DNA of 64,000 bases from Denitrificimonas halotolerans. Its GTDB lineage: Bacteria; Pseudomonadota; Gammaproteobacteria; Pseudomonadales; Pseudomonadaceae. Location of the stretch: positions 1 through 64,000 of the forward strand of contig NZ_JAXIVU010000002.1 in NCBI RefSeq assembly GCF_034259425.1, in the 5' to 3' direction. The notes under the pieces were generated by a model, which saw only the letters and a program-made list of their open reading frames with translations, was not told the origin of the DNA and made no database searches. The position numbers and the translations under genes were made by a program. Positions 34,898-45,830 of this stretch are shown here, one piece after another (within the stretch, counting starts at the first letter, position 1; each line of letters opens with the position of its first letter).

Positions 34898-36363
34898 CAG
34901 TGCTGGCGCTCCATAGGTTGTGTTACTTCTGTGCGATCAACGGGATTCGGTAAGGGGTTCTGTTTTACTGTAGGTCCTGCTGTCACAATAATTAACTGGT
35001 CAGGGTTGAGGTGGCGTTTAAAGGCTTCATGTACATCAGTTACTGTAAGTTTTTGTAGGTCTTGCATAAAGTCATTGAGCCAGGTGAGAGGCATATCATA
35101 GAAACCAATAGCTGCCATTTGACCAACAATTGAGGCGTTGCTTGCAGCGCTTAGCGGGAAACTGCCGAGGCTTTCCCTTTTAGCACGATCCAACTCTGAT
35201 TGGGTAGGGCCGTTGGCAATATAATCGCGCAGTAGTTCTTGGATAAATTCCAGTGTTGCTTGGCTTAATTGTGCACGGGTTTTAACACTGATCATAAAAG
35301 GACCAGCTGCTTGCATTGGACTAAAGCTGGAGTAAATGCCATAGGTCAATCCGCGTTTTTCTCGTACTTCTTCCATTAAACGGGTGCCAAAACCACCGCC
35401 CCCAAAGATCTGGTTACCTAAAAACAGTGCTGGATAGTCGGGGTCGCCACGTTTTACGGCCAACTGTGCCAAAAAGATTTGGGTTTGCGTAGATGGAAAT
35501 TCAATATGTGTTTGAGAGGCGCTGCGCGCAATCGGGTTGACAGTTTTGGCTGCTGTTGTACCGCGAGGTAAGCGTGCAGTGACTTTTTCACTGATAGCTT
35601 GAGCTTGAGCTAAGGTTAAATCACCCACTAAGGCAATTTGCGCATTTTCTGCAGTGTAATAAGTCCGATGGAAATCTTGCAGTTGCTTGCGACTTATCAT
35701 TGGGACCGTCTCGGCAGTACCAACACTTGGATTGGCGTATGGATGTGAGCCATAGAGTTGTTTAAATAATGTCAGTGACGCGAGTTTACCTGGGTCTTGC
35801 TTTTGGTATTCAAAACCAGCTAGGAGTTGATTTTTAATCCGTGCTAAAGAATCAGTGGGAAAGCTCGGCTGCGCTGTGATTGAACTAAACAGCTCAAGTG
35901 CCGGCTCACTGAGTTGAGGGTCTGTTAGGCTGCGTAAGGATACTACCGCCATATCACGATAGGAGCCGCTAGAAAATTGTGCCCCGAGGTCTTCAAAACG
36001 GGCGGCAATTGCATCGGCGTCCAGTTGGCCGCTACCTTCATTGAGCATGGCATTGGTCAGATTGGCTAATCCGAGTATATTTTGGTCCTTACTGCTACCT
36101 GCGGCAAAGGTCAAACGCAGGTCAAACATGGGGAGCTCAGGAGCTTTCATAAACAACACTTTGGTGCCGGAGTTGGTATGCCATGTTTGAATATCCAACT
36201 CACGGGAGGCTGGGCTTTGCTTTGAGAGCGCGGCTAAGCTGCTGATGCTTTGCTCTGCAGTATCCAATTGTTGTGTGGGTTGAACATTGAGTGTGCTACA
36301 GCCGCTAATGATCAGTAAGGCTGCGCTGATGACGCCACCAGTTAAAATACGCAAAGATATCAT
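34897..36363 (-). CDS. M16-family peptidase-like lipoprotein lacking the zinc motif
   Basis: A 488-residue M16 (insulinase/PMPCB) family protein. The N-terminus is a lipoprotein signal with lipobox ISGC (Cys at about residue 22). The first half resembles the catalytic domain but the HxxEH motif is replaced by LANLTNAML, so it is not a zinc peptidase itself. It probably pairs with the catalytic partner encoded just upstream, as in other two-gene M16 systems. The genes overlap by four bases (ATGA). The substrate is unknown. Confidence 0.84.
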   Translation of the reverse strand: MISLRILTGGVISAALLIISGCSTLNVQPTQQLDTAEQSISSLAALSKQSPASRELDIQTWHTNSGTKVLFMKAPELPMFDLRLTFAAGSSKDQNILGLANLTNAMLNEGSGQLDADAIAARFEDLGAQFSSGSYRDMAVVSLRSLTDPQLSEPALELFSSITAQPSFPTDSLARIKNQLLAGFEYQKQDPGKLASLTLFKQLYGSHPYANPSVGTAETVPMISRKQLQDFHRTYYTAENAQIALVGDLTLAQAQAISEKVTARLPRGTTAAKTVNPIARSASQTHIEFPSTQTQIFLAQLAVKRGDPDYPALFLGNQIFGGGGFGTRLMEEVREKRGLTYGIYSSFSPMQAAGPFMISVKTRAQLSQATLEFIQELLRDYIANGPTQSELDRAKRESLGSFPLSAASNASIVGQMAAIGFYDMPLTWLNDFMQDLQKLTVTDVHEAFKRHLNPDQLIIVTAGPTVKQNPLPNPVDRTEVTQPMERQH

Positions 36364-37700
36364 GGGCGTGCTTCCTCAGGATAAATATAAGCAGTGGTTA
36401 GTCGGGTGTTTGTAAAGTATTTTTGCGCTGCGGCTTGGATATCTGCTGGCGTTATTGTTTCTAATGCCGCTAGGTCCTGCTCTTGGATGCGCCATGACAA
36501 ACCAACGGTTTCCAGCATGCCAATTTGCGTGGCCTGACTGGTGATGGAGTCTTGCGCGTAGACCTCAGAAGCGACAACTTGTGCCCGAACACGGGCCAGC
36601 TCAGCTGCACTAGGTGGTGTTTTCTGCAGCTGTTTGATTTGTTGCCACAGCCCTTGCTCAACTTCGGCAATGGTTTTGCCCTTTTGTACGTTGGGGGTGG
36701 CGGATAAAATAAACAAGCTGCTTCCGCGAGTAAAGGCGTTATACCAAGCTGAAGCGCCAACCACGAGTTCTTGTTCACGTTCAAGCTGGGTTGGGATACG
36801 TGAACTATTGCCGCCATCCAGTAACGCGCTGATTAAGCGTAGAGCATGTACGTCGTTAGGATTATTGCTGCTAGTAAGGCTGGGTACATTAAAACCCATC
36901 ATTAAACTGGGTAGTTGGGTTTTTAAGTGTAGAGTGATACTGCGTTGCCCCGGTTCATCCAACTCGAGCGGCTGTTTGACTGAGGGTAAGGGACGTGCAG
37001 GAATGTGAGCGAAATAACGTTGTACAAGGGCTTTTACTGCTGTAGGTTCGACATCACCCACAATGACTAAGGTGGCGTTGTTGGGTGCATACCAGCGTTG
37101 GTGCCAGTTACGAAGGTCTTCAATGGTCATGCGTTCAAGATCATGCATCCAACCGATGGTCGGAATATGGTACCCGCTAGCGGGGTAAGCTAAGGCTTTA
37201 AAACGTTCATAAGCTAAGCCGCTAGGGCGATCATCGGTGCGCATGCGGCGTTCTTCTTTAATCACCTCTATTTCTCGAATAAACTCATCTTCTGGTAAAG
37301 TCAGGCCTGCAAGGCGGTCGGCTTCCATTTCCAGCGCTACAGCTAAGCGGTCGCGGGCAATAACCTGGTAATAAGCGGTATAATCGTCACTGGTGAATGC
37401 GTTTTCTTCAGCGCCGAGCTCGCGTAAAATACGGGAAGATTCGCCAGGACCGAGTTTGCTGCTACCCTTAAACATCATATGCTCAAGGGCATGAGCTAAA
37501 CCGGTGTTACCAGGAACTTCGTAACTGGAGCCGACTTTATACCAAAGCTGGCTAACCACAACGGGTGCGCGATGATCTTCGCGAACTATTACTTTAAGAC
37601 CGTTGTCTAGACTGAACTCGGTGGTGGTAGTTTGTGCCATTAAAGGCGCAAGAAAAATACTGGAAAACAGTAGTACGATGTAACGTAAATAAGTATTCAT
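36360..37700 (-). CDS. M16-family zinc metallopeptidase, catalytic partner
   Basis: A 446-residue periplasmic M16 peptidase with a Sec signal peptide (about residues 1-22, cut after LMA). The zinc motif is H70-ALEH-74 (HxxEH) in GLAHALEHMMFKGS. The distal glutamate lies in EVIKEERRMR, about 77 residues further, the typical spacing. It heads the three-gene unit M16-M16-rsmD and diverges from ftsY. It likely degrades peptides together with the non-catalytic lipoprotein encoded next. Confidence 0.86.
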   Translation of the reverse strand: MNTYLRYIVLLFSSIFLAPLMAQTTTTEFSLDNGLKVIVREDHRAPVVVSQLWYKVGSSYEVPGNTGLAHALEHMMFKGSSKLGPGESSRILRELGAEENAFTSDDYTAYYQVIARDRLAVALEMEADRLAGLTLPEDEFIREIEVIKEERRMRTDDRPSGLAYERFKALAYPASGYHIPTIGWMHDLERMTIEDLRNWHQRWYAPNNATLVIVGDVEPTAVKALVQRYFAHIPARPLPSVKQPLELDEPGQRSITLHLKTQLPSLMMGFNVPSLTSSNNPNDVHALRLISALLDGGNSSRIPTQLEREQELVVGASAWYNAFTRGSSLFILSATPNVQKGKTIAEVEQGLWQQIKQLQKTPPSAAELARVRAQVVASEVYAQDSITSQATQIGMLETVGLSWRIQEQDLAALETITPADIQAAAQKYFTNTRLTTAYIYPEEARP

Positions 37701-37848
37701 GTTTAAACCTTTTAAACTGCACGGGTAGTTTAGCTACCGAGTGCTTAGAGGTGCTAGGATACGCAACCATTTTATTAACAACCATTGTGGCCTATTTTGA
37801 CCCATAAATAGTGCTTAGTGTGGTGAATAGCTGAGATTGCTTTTTTCT

Positions 37849-39377
<1,529 letters not shown>

Positions 39378-39381
<4 letters not shown>

Positions 39382-40046
39382 TTCGCTTTGAGCAGGTCGA
39401 AAAACGTTATCCAAACGGGCATGTGGGCTTACACGAGTTAAGTTTTCGTGTCCGTCGCGGTGAGTTTTTGTTTGTTACCGGTCATTCAGGTGCGGGTAAA
39501 AGCACCATGCTACGATTATTACTGGCGATGGAGCGCCCAACTAGTGGTAAGTTACTGTTAGCGGGGCAAGACTTATCAAAAATTACTAACTCACAAATAC
39601 CTTTCTTACGACGCCAAATAGGTGTGGTGTTTCAGAACCACCAGTTACTTTTTGATCGCAGTGTATTTGAAAATGTGGCTTTGCCCTTGCATATATTAGG
39701 TTTGCCGCAAGAAGAGATTAATCAGCGGGTTAGTTTGGCACTGGAGCGAGTGAGTTTAAAAGATAAAGCTTTACAGGCACCGGCAGACTTATCTACTGGG
39801 CAGCAACAACGTGTTGGTATTGCTCGCGCTATTGTCCATCAGCCTGCATTATTGTTGGCGGATGAGCCCACAGGTAACTTAGATCCGCGTTTAGCTGCAG
39901 AAATCATGTCAGTCTTTGAAGATATTAACCGTTTAGGTACTACGGTCTTAATTGCAAGTCACGATTTGGCTTTAATTGCGCGCATGCGCCATCGCATGTT
40001 GACCTTGCAGCGTGGCCGTTTAATTGGTGATGGAGAGGCTGTTTAA
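39378..40046 (+). CDS. ftsE: Cell division ATP-binding protein FtsE
   Basis: A 222-residue ABC ATPase. Walker A is GHSGAGKS at about residues 35-42, the signature reads LSTGQQQRVGIARAI (Thr in place of the usual Gly), and Walker B is LLLADEPTGNLD. With FtsX it forms a mechanotransmission complex at the septum that activates peptidoglycan amidases. It overlaps ftsY by four bases and ftsX by one base (TAATG), so the three are translationally coupled. Confidence 0.94.
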
Positions 40047-41062
40047 TGTGTTCTGCTAAAGTGACGCCGGATCAGCCAGGGCAGCGTGTAGGTGCGACTG
40101 CAAAAAATGAAGTGAATGCTTCTTTATCAGATACCCGTGGTTTTGCTAATCAGTTTCGAGCTTGGTTAAAAAATCATCGTGCCAGTTTAATAGACAGTAC
40201 AAGCCGTTTAGTTCGGCAGCCTTTTGGTAGTTTTTTTACCTGTTTAGTGATGGCCGTTGCCTTAAGTTTGCCAATGGGCTTGGCATTGTTATTAGATAAT
40301 GTGAGCCAATTGGGTGGCTCTTGGCAGCGTGCTGCACAAATCTCATTGTTTCTAGAATTAGATTCGGGCGATGCCTACGGTGAGCTTTTGCGTGATGAAA
40401 TTGCTGCCCATGAGCATGTCGCTGAAGCGCAATGGATTAGTCGAGAGCAAGCGCTTACAGAGTTCCAAGTACAGTCAGGTTTAGGTGAAGCGTTGCGTGA
40501 GCTACCTGATAATCCTCTGCCAGGGAGTATCTTAGTCACGCCTGAAGTGATTGATAAAGATGCACTGGTGGCTTTGCTCGATGAGCTCAAAAAACTGCCT
40601 AAGGTTGAACAGGCACAGTTAGATTTGATGTGGATTGAGCGCTTGGCTGCAATTTTACAGGTCGGAGAACACTTTATCTTTGCGTTAGCCGTGTTATTGA
40701 TTGCTGCTTTATTACTCGTCGTGGGTAATACCATTCGGTTGCATATTGAAAATCGCCGCACTGAGATTGAGGTGATTAACTTAGTAGGTGGGACAGCTGG
40801 CTATGTGCGCAGACCTTTTTTATATATGGGTGTGCTCTACGGTTTAGTTGCGGGGGTATTGTCCTGGGTATTGCTGGCTTTCGGTTTGGATTGGCTGAAT
40901 GAGTCGGTGGTTCGGTTAGCACAGTTGTATGGCAGTGATTTTAGTTTATCGGGTGTTCCAATTGAAGATGGCTTTTCCTTGCTATTTGGTGCAGTATTGT
41001 TAGGTTACATCGGTGCTTGGTTAGCTGTGGCACGGCACTTGCGGGAGTTATCGCCGCGATAG
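40046..41062 (+). CDS. ftsX: Cell division protein FtsX
   Basis: A 338-residue FtsX protein: a cytoplasmic N-terminus (about residues 1-65), four membrane helices (about 66-88 and three in the C-terminal third) and a large periplasmic loop containing EHVAEAQWISREQALTEF and GLGEALRELPDNPLPGSI, both typical of FtsX. It transmits FtsE ATP hydrolysis to periplasmic amidase activators. The C-terminus carries the FtsX/LolC permease domain with IRLHIENRRTEIEVINLVGG. Confidence 0.93.
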   Translation: MCSAKVTPDQPGQRVGATAKNEVNASLSDTRGFANQFRAWLKNHRASLIDSTSRLVRQPFGSFFTCLVMAVALSLPMGLALLLDNVSQLGGSWQRAAQISLFLELDSGDAYGELLRDEIAAHEHVAEAQWISREQALTEFQVQSGLGEALRELPDNPLPGSILVTPEVIDKDALVALLDELKKLPKVEQAQLDLMWIERLAAILQVGEHFIFALAVLLIAALLLVVGNTIRLHIENRRTEIEVINLVGGTAGYVRRPFLYMGVLYGLVAGVLSWVLLAFGLDWLNESVVRLAQLYGSDFSLSGVPIEDGFSLLFGAVLLGYIGAWLAVARHLRELSPR

Positions 41063-41191
41063 TTGTAAGGCGTGCAGTGATTAGGGTTTGCGCAATTTAT
41101 GAGTGCATAAACAGGGAACTTTATTGCTGAATCGCTATCTATATACTTAATAGTATAATTTTAGATGTTGTCACCCGTTGGAGGATATTTA

Positions 41192-42052
41192 ATGACCACC
41201 ACGACCGCATTACAAACAGCACATATGCTCAGCCCAGGTGCAAACCTTGAGGCATATGTACATTCAGTGAGTTCGATTCCAGTGCTCACTGCTGAAGAAG
41301 AACGTGATTTAGGCGAACGCCTGTATTATCACCAAGACCTTGATGCTGCTCGGCAATTGGTAATGGCACATCTGCGTTTTGTGGTGCACATTGCGCGCAG
41401 TTACTCAGGTTATGGCTTACCACAAGGTGATTTAATTCAAGAGGGTAACGTTGGCTTAATGAAAGCTGTTAAGCGCTTTAACCCAGAAGTGGGTGTGCGT
41501 TTAGTGTCCTTTGCTGTGCATTGGATTAAGGCAGAGATTCATGAGTATGTATTACGTAATTGGCGAATTGTTAAAGTCGCTACGACTAAAGCGCAGCGTA
41601 AGTTGTTTTTCAACTTGCGTAGTCAGAAAAAGCGCTTAGCGTGGCTGACCAACAGTGAAGCGGATGCTATTGCTGATTCTTTAGGCGTAGAAACCCGTGA
41701 AGTACGTGAAATGGAAAGCCGCCTAACAGGTAGTGATATGTCGTTTGATCCTGCAGATAACGATGATGATGAGGGAAGCTATCTGTCACCTGCGCATTAT
41801 TTGGAAGATCATAGTCAAGACCCAGCATTACAGCTGGAAGCGGCTGACAGCGCTGAAAGTAGTAATCATAGTTTGCACGAAGCACTGAGCCAACTAGATG
41901 AGCGTAGCCGAGATATTTTGCAGCAGCGTTGGTTATCTGATGAAAAAGTTACTTTACATGACTTGGCTGCACAGTATGGTGTATCTGCAGAGCGTATTCG
42001 TCAGCTAGAAAAGAATGCGATGAAAAAAATTAAAGGCAGTATCGCAGCGTAA
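41192..42052 (+). CDS. rpoH: RNA polymerase sigma-32 (heat-shock) factor
   Basis: A 286-residue RpoH. Region 2 reads DLIQEGNVGLMKAVKRFNPE and WIKAEIHEYVLRNWRIVKVA; the RpoH box QRKLFFNLRSQKK follows; region 4 ends LAAQYGVSAERIRQLEKNAM. It directs transcription of heat-shock genes. The ATG at 41192 is preceded by GGAGG at 41180-41184. TATAAT at 41154-41159 may be a -10 element. It lies downstream of ftsX, the conserved place, and ends in a strong terminator. Confidence 0.94.
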   Translation: MTTTTALQTAHMLSPGANLEAYVHSVSSIPVLTAEEERDLGERLYYHQDLDAARQLVMAHLRFVVHIARSYSGYGLPQGDLIQEGNVGLMKAVKRFNPEVGVRLVSFAVHWIKAEIHEYVLRNWRIVKVATTKAQRKLFFNLRSQKKRLAWLTNSEADAIADSLGVETREVREMESRLTGSDMSFDPADNDDDEGSYLSPAHYLEDHSQDPALQLEAADSAESSNHSLHEALSQLDERSRDILQQRWLSDEKVTLHDLAAQYGVSAERIRQLEKNAMKKIKGSIAA

Positions 42053-42070
42053 CGGCTTCGACGGGTGACC

Positions 42071-42099
42071 AAAGGCGACTCTAAGCAGTCGCCTTTTTT
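42071..42099 (+). terminator. Intrinsic terminator of rpoH
   Basis: AAAGGCGACT at 42071-42080 pairs with AGTCGCCTTT at 42087-42096 around a 6-base loop, followed by T's. This is a classic Rho-independent terminator 19 bases after the rpoH stop. Confidence 0.92.
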
Positions 42100-42219
42100 A
42101 TGGAGGTGCATTTTTCATGAATCTGCTTGGTTGCTGCTGTTAAGGTCTGTGCATGAGCTATTCAGCTACTACAAGTGCAGGATGCACGGATATTGTGTTG
42201 CAGAGCGATATGCTTCATT

Positions 42220-43243
42220 TAACAATTACCTAGCAGAATTCCCCCACAGGTGGTGCACCTTGCTAAGTCGTTTGGTTGCGCTCGCTTTGTTTGCAATAAA
42301 ATGCTCCACGATAAAATAGAGCATTATGAAAAACTAAGACCACATTAAGAAACACGCCTGCTCGGTACAAAAAAGCATTTGAATGGCTTAAAGAAGTGGA
42401 TAGTTTGGCACTGGTCAATGTTCAGCTTGACCTGCAAAGCGCCTTTCAAAGTTTTTTCAAGGGTGGTTTTGGCTACCCTAAGTTCAAAAGGAAAGGCATT
42501 AAGGACAGCTACACGACCAACAACCAAAAAGGCACAGTTGCTGTTACCAGCTGCTCAATCAAGCTGCCCAAGGTGAGGCATGTTAAAGCTCGGATTGACC
42601 GCAAGGTCAACGGCCTTATCAAAAGCGCCACAGTATCAAGAACAGTCCGGTAACTACTTTGCCAGTGTACTGGTTGAAACCATTGTCCAACTATTACCCA
42701 AAACCAACCGCAAGCTATCTGTATCAAAAATAACGCTTAAAAGTTGCTAAGTTGCATAAGTAAATAGCCAACTGCTGCAAAGACTTCCTGCATAAAACCT
42801 CATTCAATCTCATCAAAAACCACGATTTTATTGTTATTGAGTATTTGAACGTCAATGGCATGGTTAAAACAGGCGCTTAGCTAACGCGATCAGCGACAGT
42901 TCATAGGCACAGTTTGCCACGATGCTGGCCTACAAAGCAGAGTGGTATGGCAAACAGCCCATCAAGCTAGACCGATGGTTTCCATCGTTTAAAACCTGCT
43001 CAGGCTGCGATCATGTGCTTGGTAAGGGTGAGCTCACCCTAGCCATGCGGTAATGGCAGTGCCCAAGCTGCAAGAAAATTCTAGATCGTGATTATAACGC
43101 CAGTATCAACATCCTTAAGGAAGAGTTACGCTACTGGCTATCAATGACAGAAACCCTCGGTGCGAGGGAGTTAGCCGAGTCAATTTGCATAACCTTTGCT
43201 GTGGTGCAACGCACCCCACCAAGTCTGTGCATGGCCTAGGAAA
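42220..43243 (+). pseudogene. Decayed tnpB of a second IS200/IS605-superfamily group
   Basis: Successive reading frames give TnpB pieces separated by frameshifts and stops: HLAKSFGCARFVCNKML around 42262; FEWLKEVDSLALVNVQLDLQ and FFKGGFGYPKFKRKG at 42380-42500; then a C-terminal zinc-ribbon/RuvC-III remnant, CPSCKKILDRDYNASINILK, near 43060-43120. A GC-rich palindromic stretch (CCCTCGGTGCGAGGG at about 43153) resembles the right end of such elements. The sequence is clearly different from copies A and B. It is inactive and lies between rpoH and the pentapeptide-repeat gene. Confidence 0.82.
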
Positions 43244-43291
43244 CTCCACTTCTAAATTCAATGCATGCTGAACATTTCAGTAGGGAGCATT

Positions 43292-43891
43292 ATGAGTCAG
43301 TTAGACAGCCATCATCAGTACTTTGAAGAGACCTTTAATAACCTGAATATGCAAGACATTAGGTGCCAAAAATCTGAGTTTGAAGCATGCAGTTTTGTTG
43401 ATTGCAATTTTACTGGCGCTATTTTTGAGCATTGTAATTTTATCCATTGCAGTTTTAACCGCTGCCAATTGAGTTTAGCTAAATTACCCTATACACGAGT
43501 ATTTGGTTTAAGTTTTCTCGAATGTAAATTGGTAGGTATAGATTGGACTCAGGTGGCGTGGTCTGAATACCATAAAGACTTTGAGGTCAGTTTTCGTCAA
43601 TGCATTTTAAATGATTCATCTTTTTTTGGGTTGACCTTACAGGGTTTGATGCTTGATGAGTGCAAAGTGCAGGATGTGGACTTTCGTGAAGGCGATTTTT
43701 CCAAGGCAGTGATGACCTATAGTGACTTTACTCACAGCCTTTTTATGCGCACAAACTTACAGGGCGCAGACTTTACTGAAGCTACACAATATTCTATTAA
43801 TATTTTAGAGAACCAAGTGCAAGGCGCTAAGTTTTCTAAACATGAAGCAGTGTACTTATTGGAGAGTTTAGGAGTTGAGCTGGTGGATTAA
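43292..43891 (+). CDS. Qnr-like pentapeptide repeat protein
   Basis: A 199-residue protein made of A(D/N)LxF-type five-residue repeats: FEACSFVDCNFTGAIFEHCN, then FIHCSFNRCQLSLAKL, and later repeats ending MRTNLQGADFTEA. It ends with a helix, HEAVYLLESLGVELV, that resembles the C-terminal dimerisation helix of Qnr proteins. Such right-handed quadrilateral helices mimic DNA and some protect gyrase from quinolones. The length is slightly below typical Qnr (about 214-218). The start at 43292 has GGGAG upstream. Gyrase protection is only a possibility; many chromosomal relatives have no known role. Confidence 0.8.
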   Translation: MSQLDSHHQYFEETFNNLNMQDIRCQKSEFEACSFVDCNFTGAIFEHCNFIHCSFNRCQLSLAKLPYTRVFGLSFLECKLVGIDWTQVAWSEYHKDFEVSFRQCILNDSSFFGLTLQGLMLDECKVQDVDFREGDFSKAVMTYSDFTHSLFMRTNLQGADFTEATQYSINILENQVQGAKFSKHEAVYLLESLGVELVD

Positions 43892-43940
43892 TTAAGGCGA
43901 CAGCGCTCAGCAGGGGTTAGTGTGCTGCTTATACTCCACT

Positions 43941-45707
43941 TTAAAACGGCCAGAAAATAGGAATAAAAATCACTCCCAATAGCCAAAAAATACTATTGAG
44001 TGGTAAGCCAACCTTCATAAAGTCACTGAATTTATAACCACCAGCGTTATATACCATCATATTGGTTTGATAACCCACTGGCGTCATAAAGCTGGTGGAA
44101 GCAGCAAAGGTGATAGCGATTAAAAATGGGGTTGGATCAGCTTCTATCAATTGTGCTGTAGAAAAGCCTATTGGCGTTAATAAGACTGCTGCTGCTGAGT
44201 TGCTCATCATCTCACCAAAGAGCAGAGCCATTAAATAGAGTACGCCTAACACCACATGAGGACCTAAATGACTGACTAAGCCTATGCTGTTATCCACGAT
44301 AAACTCTGCAGCACCACTGCTGCTCATAGCAATTCCTAGTGGTAACAAACCCGCAATTAAGATCACAATTGACCAGTCTGTGCTTTCATATACATCATCA
44401 GCATGGATGCAGCCGGCGAGGGTCATGGCAACTGCACCACAGAGTGCAGAAATAGCGATAGGGAGCCAGCCTAATGCCGATATAGCAACGACTGCGGCCA
44501 TAGTTGCAACAGCAAAGGGGGCTCGCCAGCCATAGCTCTGACTGGCCTCACGCTGGGAGATAACAATAATACTTTTATCTTTGCGCAGGGCAGCGAGATC
44601 TTTTTCTGGTAATACTAAGAGTAAAATATCACCAATGCGTAGGCGTAAAGTATTGAGCTGATTACGTACGACATGCCCTCGGCGTTGTACGCCCATGACT
44701 GAAGCGTTATAGCGCCAGCTGCGGTTAAAAACTGACAGTAATCGACCCACCGCGCGTGATTGTGGAGCAATCATTACTTCGGCTAGAACAGATTTATCTT
44801 GTTTTTTACCTTTTAAGTGAAAGTCGGTTTGCGTATTAAAATCGAGTTTTTGCTCATCTTTTAGGGCTTCTAAGTCTGACCAAACCCCACGCGTCAGTAA
44901 AATATCACCTTCTTGTAGTTCTTCAGAGCGTGGTGACCAGTACTTTTCACCGTCGCGCAATAGCTCCAATACATAGACGTTATAGTTTTTGCTCAGCTTA
45001 GCTTCTTCAACACTGATGCCCAGTAACTTGGATTCAGCGGTGACTTTTAGCTCGCTGATGTAATGACCAAATTCATAGAGATTATCTAAGTCAGAGCTGC
45101 GTACTTCAGGTAATAACCAGCGGCCAAAGGTCAGAAGATATAAGCAGCCAGCAGTTGCACAAATTGCGGCTAAAGGTAAAAACTCAAACATACTAAAGCC
45201 AGGGTGTCCTAGGTCTTTGGCAATGGAATTTACTAGAAGATTGGTGGAGGAGCCGATGAGTGTGACTACGCCCATCATCTGCGAGACATAAGAGAGTGGA
45301 ATTAAGGTTTTTGATGGGGCTAAGCCGACTTTTAAACTGGCTGCAATCACTATGGGAATAAAGATCGCCACAACCGCAGTATTATTAACAAAGGGGGCGA
45401 TCAGGGCTAATAAACCAAACAGTATTAGTAAAAACTGCCAAGGTGAGCGTGCCGCCCCTAGAAGTCGTTGAATGCCTGCTAAAGCACCACTGTTTTGCAG
45501 TCCTGCTGCCAGAATAAACATGGAAGCAACAGTGATGGTGGCTGAGTTACTAAAGCCACTGAGCGCTTCGCTCGAACTGACTAAACCGGCCAAAGTTAGG
45601 CTCACTAGCACCAGTATAGCTATGGCATCAACGCGCAACTTCTCGGTGATAAAGAGCGTCATAGCCGTGATGGCTATCAGTAAAACGAGCATAATCTCAA
45701 AGGTCAT
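43941..45707 (-). CDS. SLC13-family anion permease with two RCK_C (TrkA-C) domains
   Basis: A 588-residue inner-membrane permease. The N-terminal half has about six membrane helices including PFVNNTAVVAIFIPIV, the SLC13/CitT pattern. Two cytoplasmic TrkA-C domains follow (about residues 205-290 and 300-385), then the second set of helices with FGEMMSNSAAAVLLTPIGF and TPVGYQTNMMVYNAGGY. Members transport sulfate, silicate or dicarboxylates with sodium; the substrate cannot be decided here. It appears to be a single-gene unit. Confidence 0.84.
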   Translation of the reverse strand: MTFEIMLVLLIAITAMTLFITEKLRVDAIAILVLVSLTLAGLVSSSEALSGFSNSATITVASMFILAAGLQNSGALAGIQRLLGAARSPWQFLLILFGLLALIAPFVNNTAVVAIFIPIVIAASLKVGLAPSKTLIPLSYVSQMMGVVTLIGSSTNLLVNSIAKDLGHPGFSMFEFLPLAAICATAGCLYLLTFGRWLLPEVRSSDLDNLYEFGHYISELKVTAESKLLGISVEEAKLSKNYNVYVLELLRDGEKYWSPRSEELQEGDILLTRGVWSDLEALKDEQKLDFNTQTDFHLKGKKQDKSVLAEVMIAPQSRAVGRLLSVFNRSWRYNASVMGVQRRGHVVRNQLNTLRLRIGDILLLVLPEKDLAALRKDKSIIVISQREASQSYGWRAPFAVATMAAVVAISALGWLPIAISALCGAVAMTLAGCIHADDVYESTDWSIVILIAGLLPLGIAMSSSGAAEFIVDNSIGLVSHLGPHVVLGVLYLMALLFGEMMSNSAAAVLLTPIGFSTAQLIEADPTPFLIAITFAASTSFMTPVGYQTNMMVYNAGGYKFSDFMKVGLPLNSIFWLLGVIFIPIFWPF

Positions 45708-45830
45708 AAACGTCTCACTTATTGTTGGACCGCAGCCTTAGCCTAGCAGTATTTAAGCAAGGTAAGGAGACAAATTACATCTCTGTACAAGAAACCAGAA
45801 TTAGCTCGCTAGCACCGCATAGAGTTTGGT

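Noticed and set aside
36525..37008. Plus-strand frames inside the M16 peptidase gene
   Set aside because: They are shadows of a gene with a clear signal peptide, HxxEH motif and full length.
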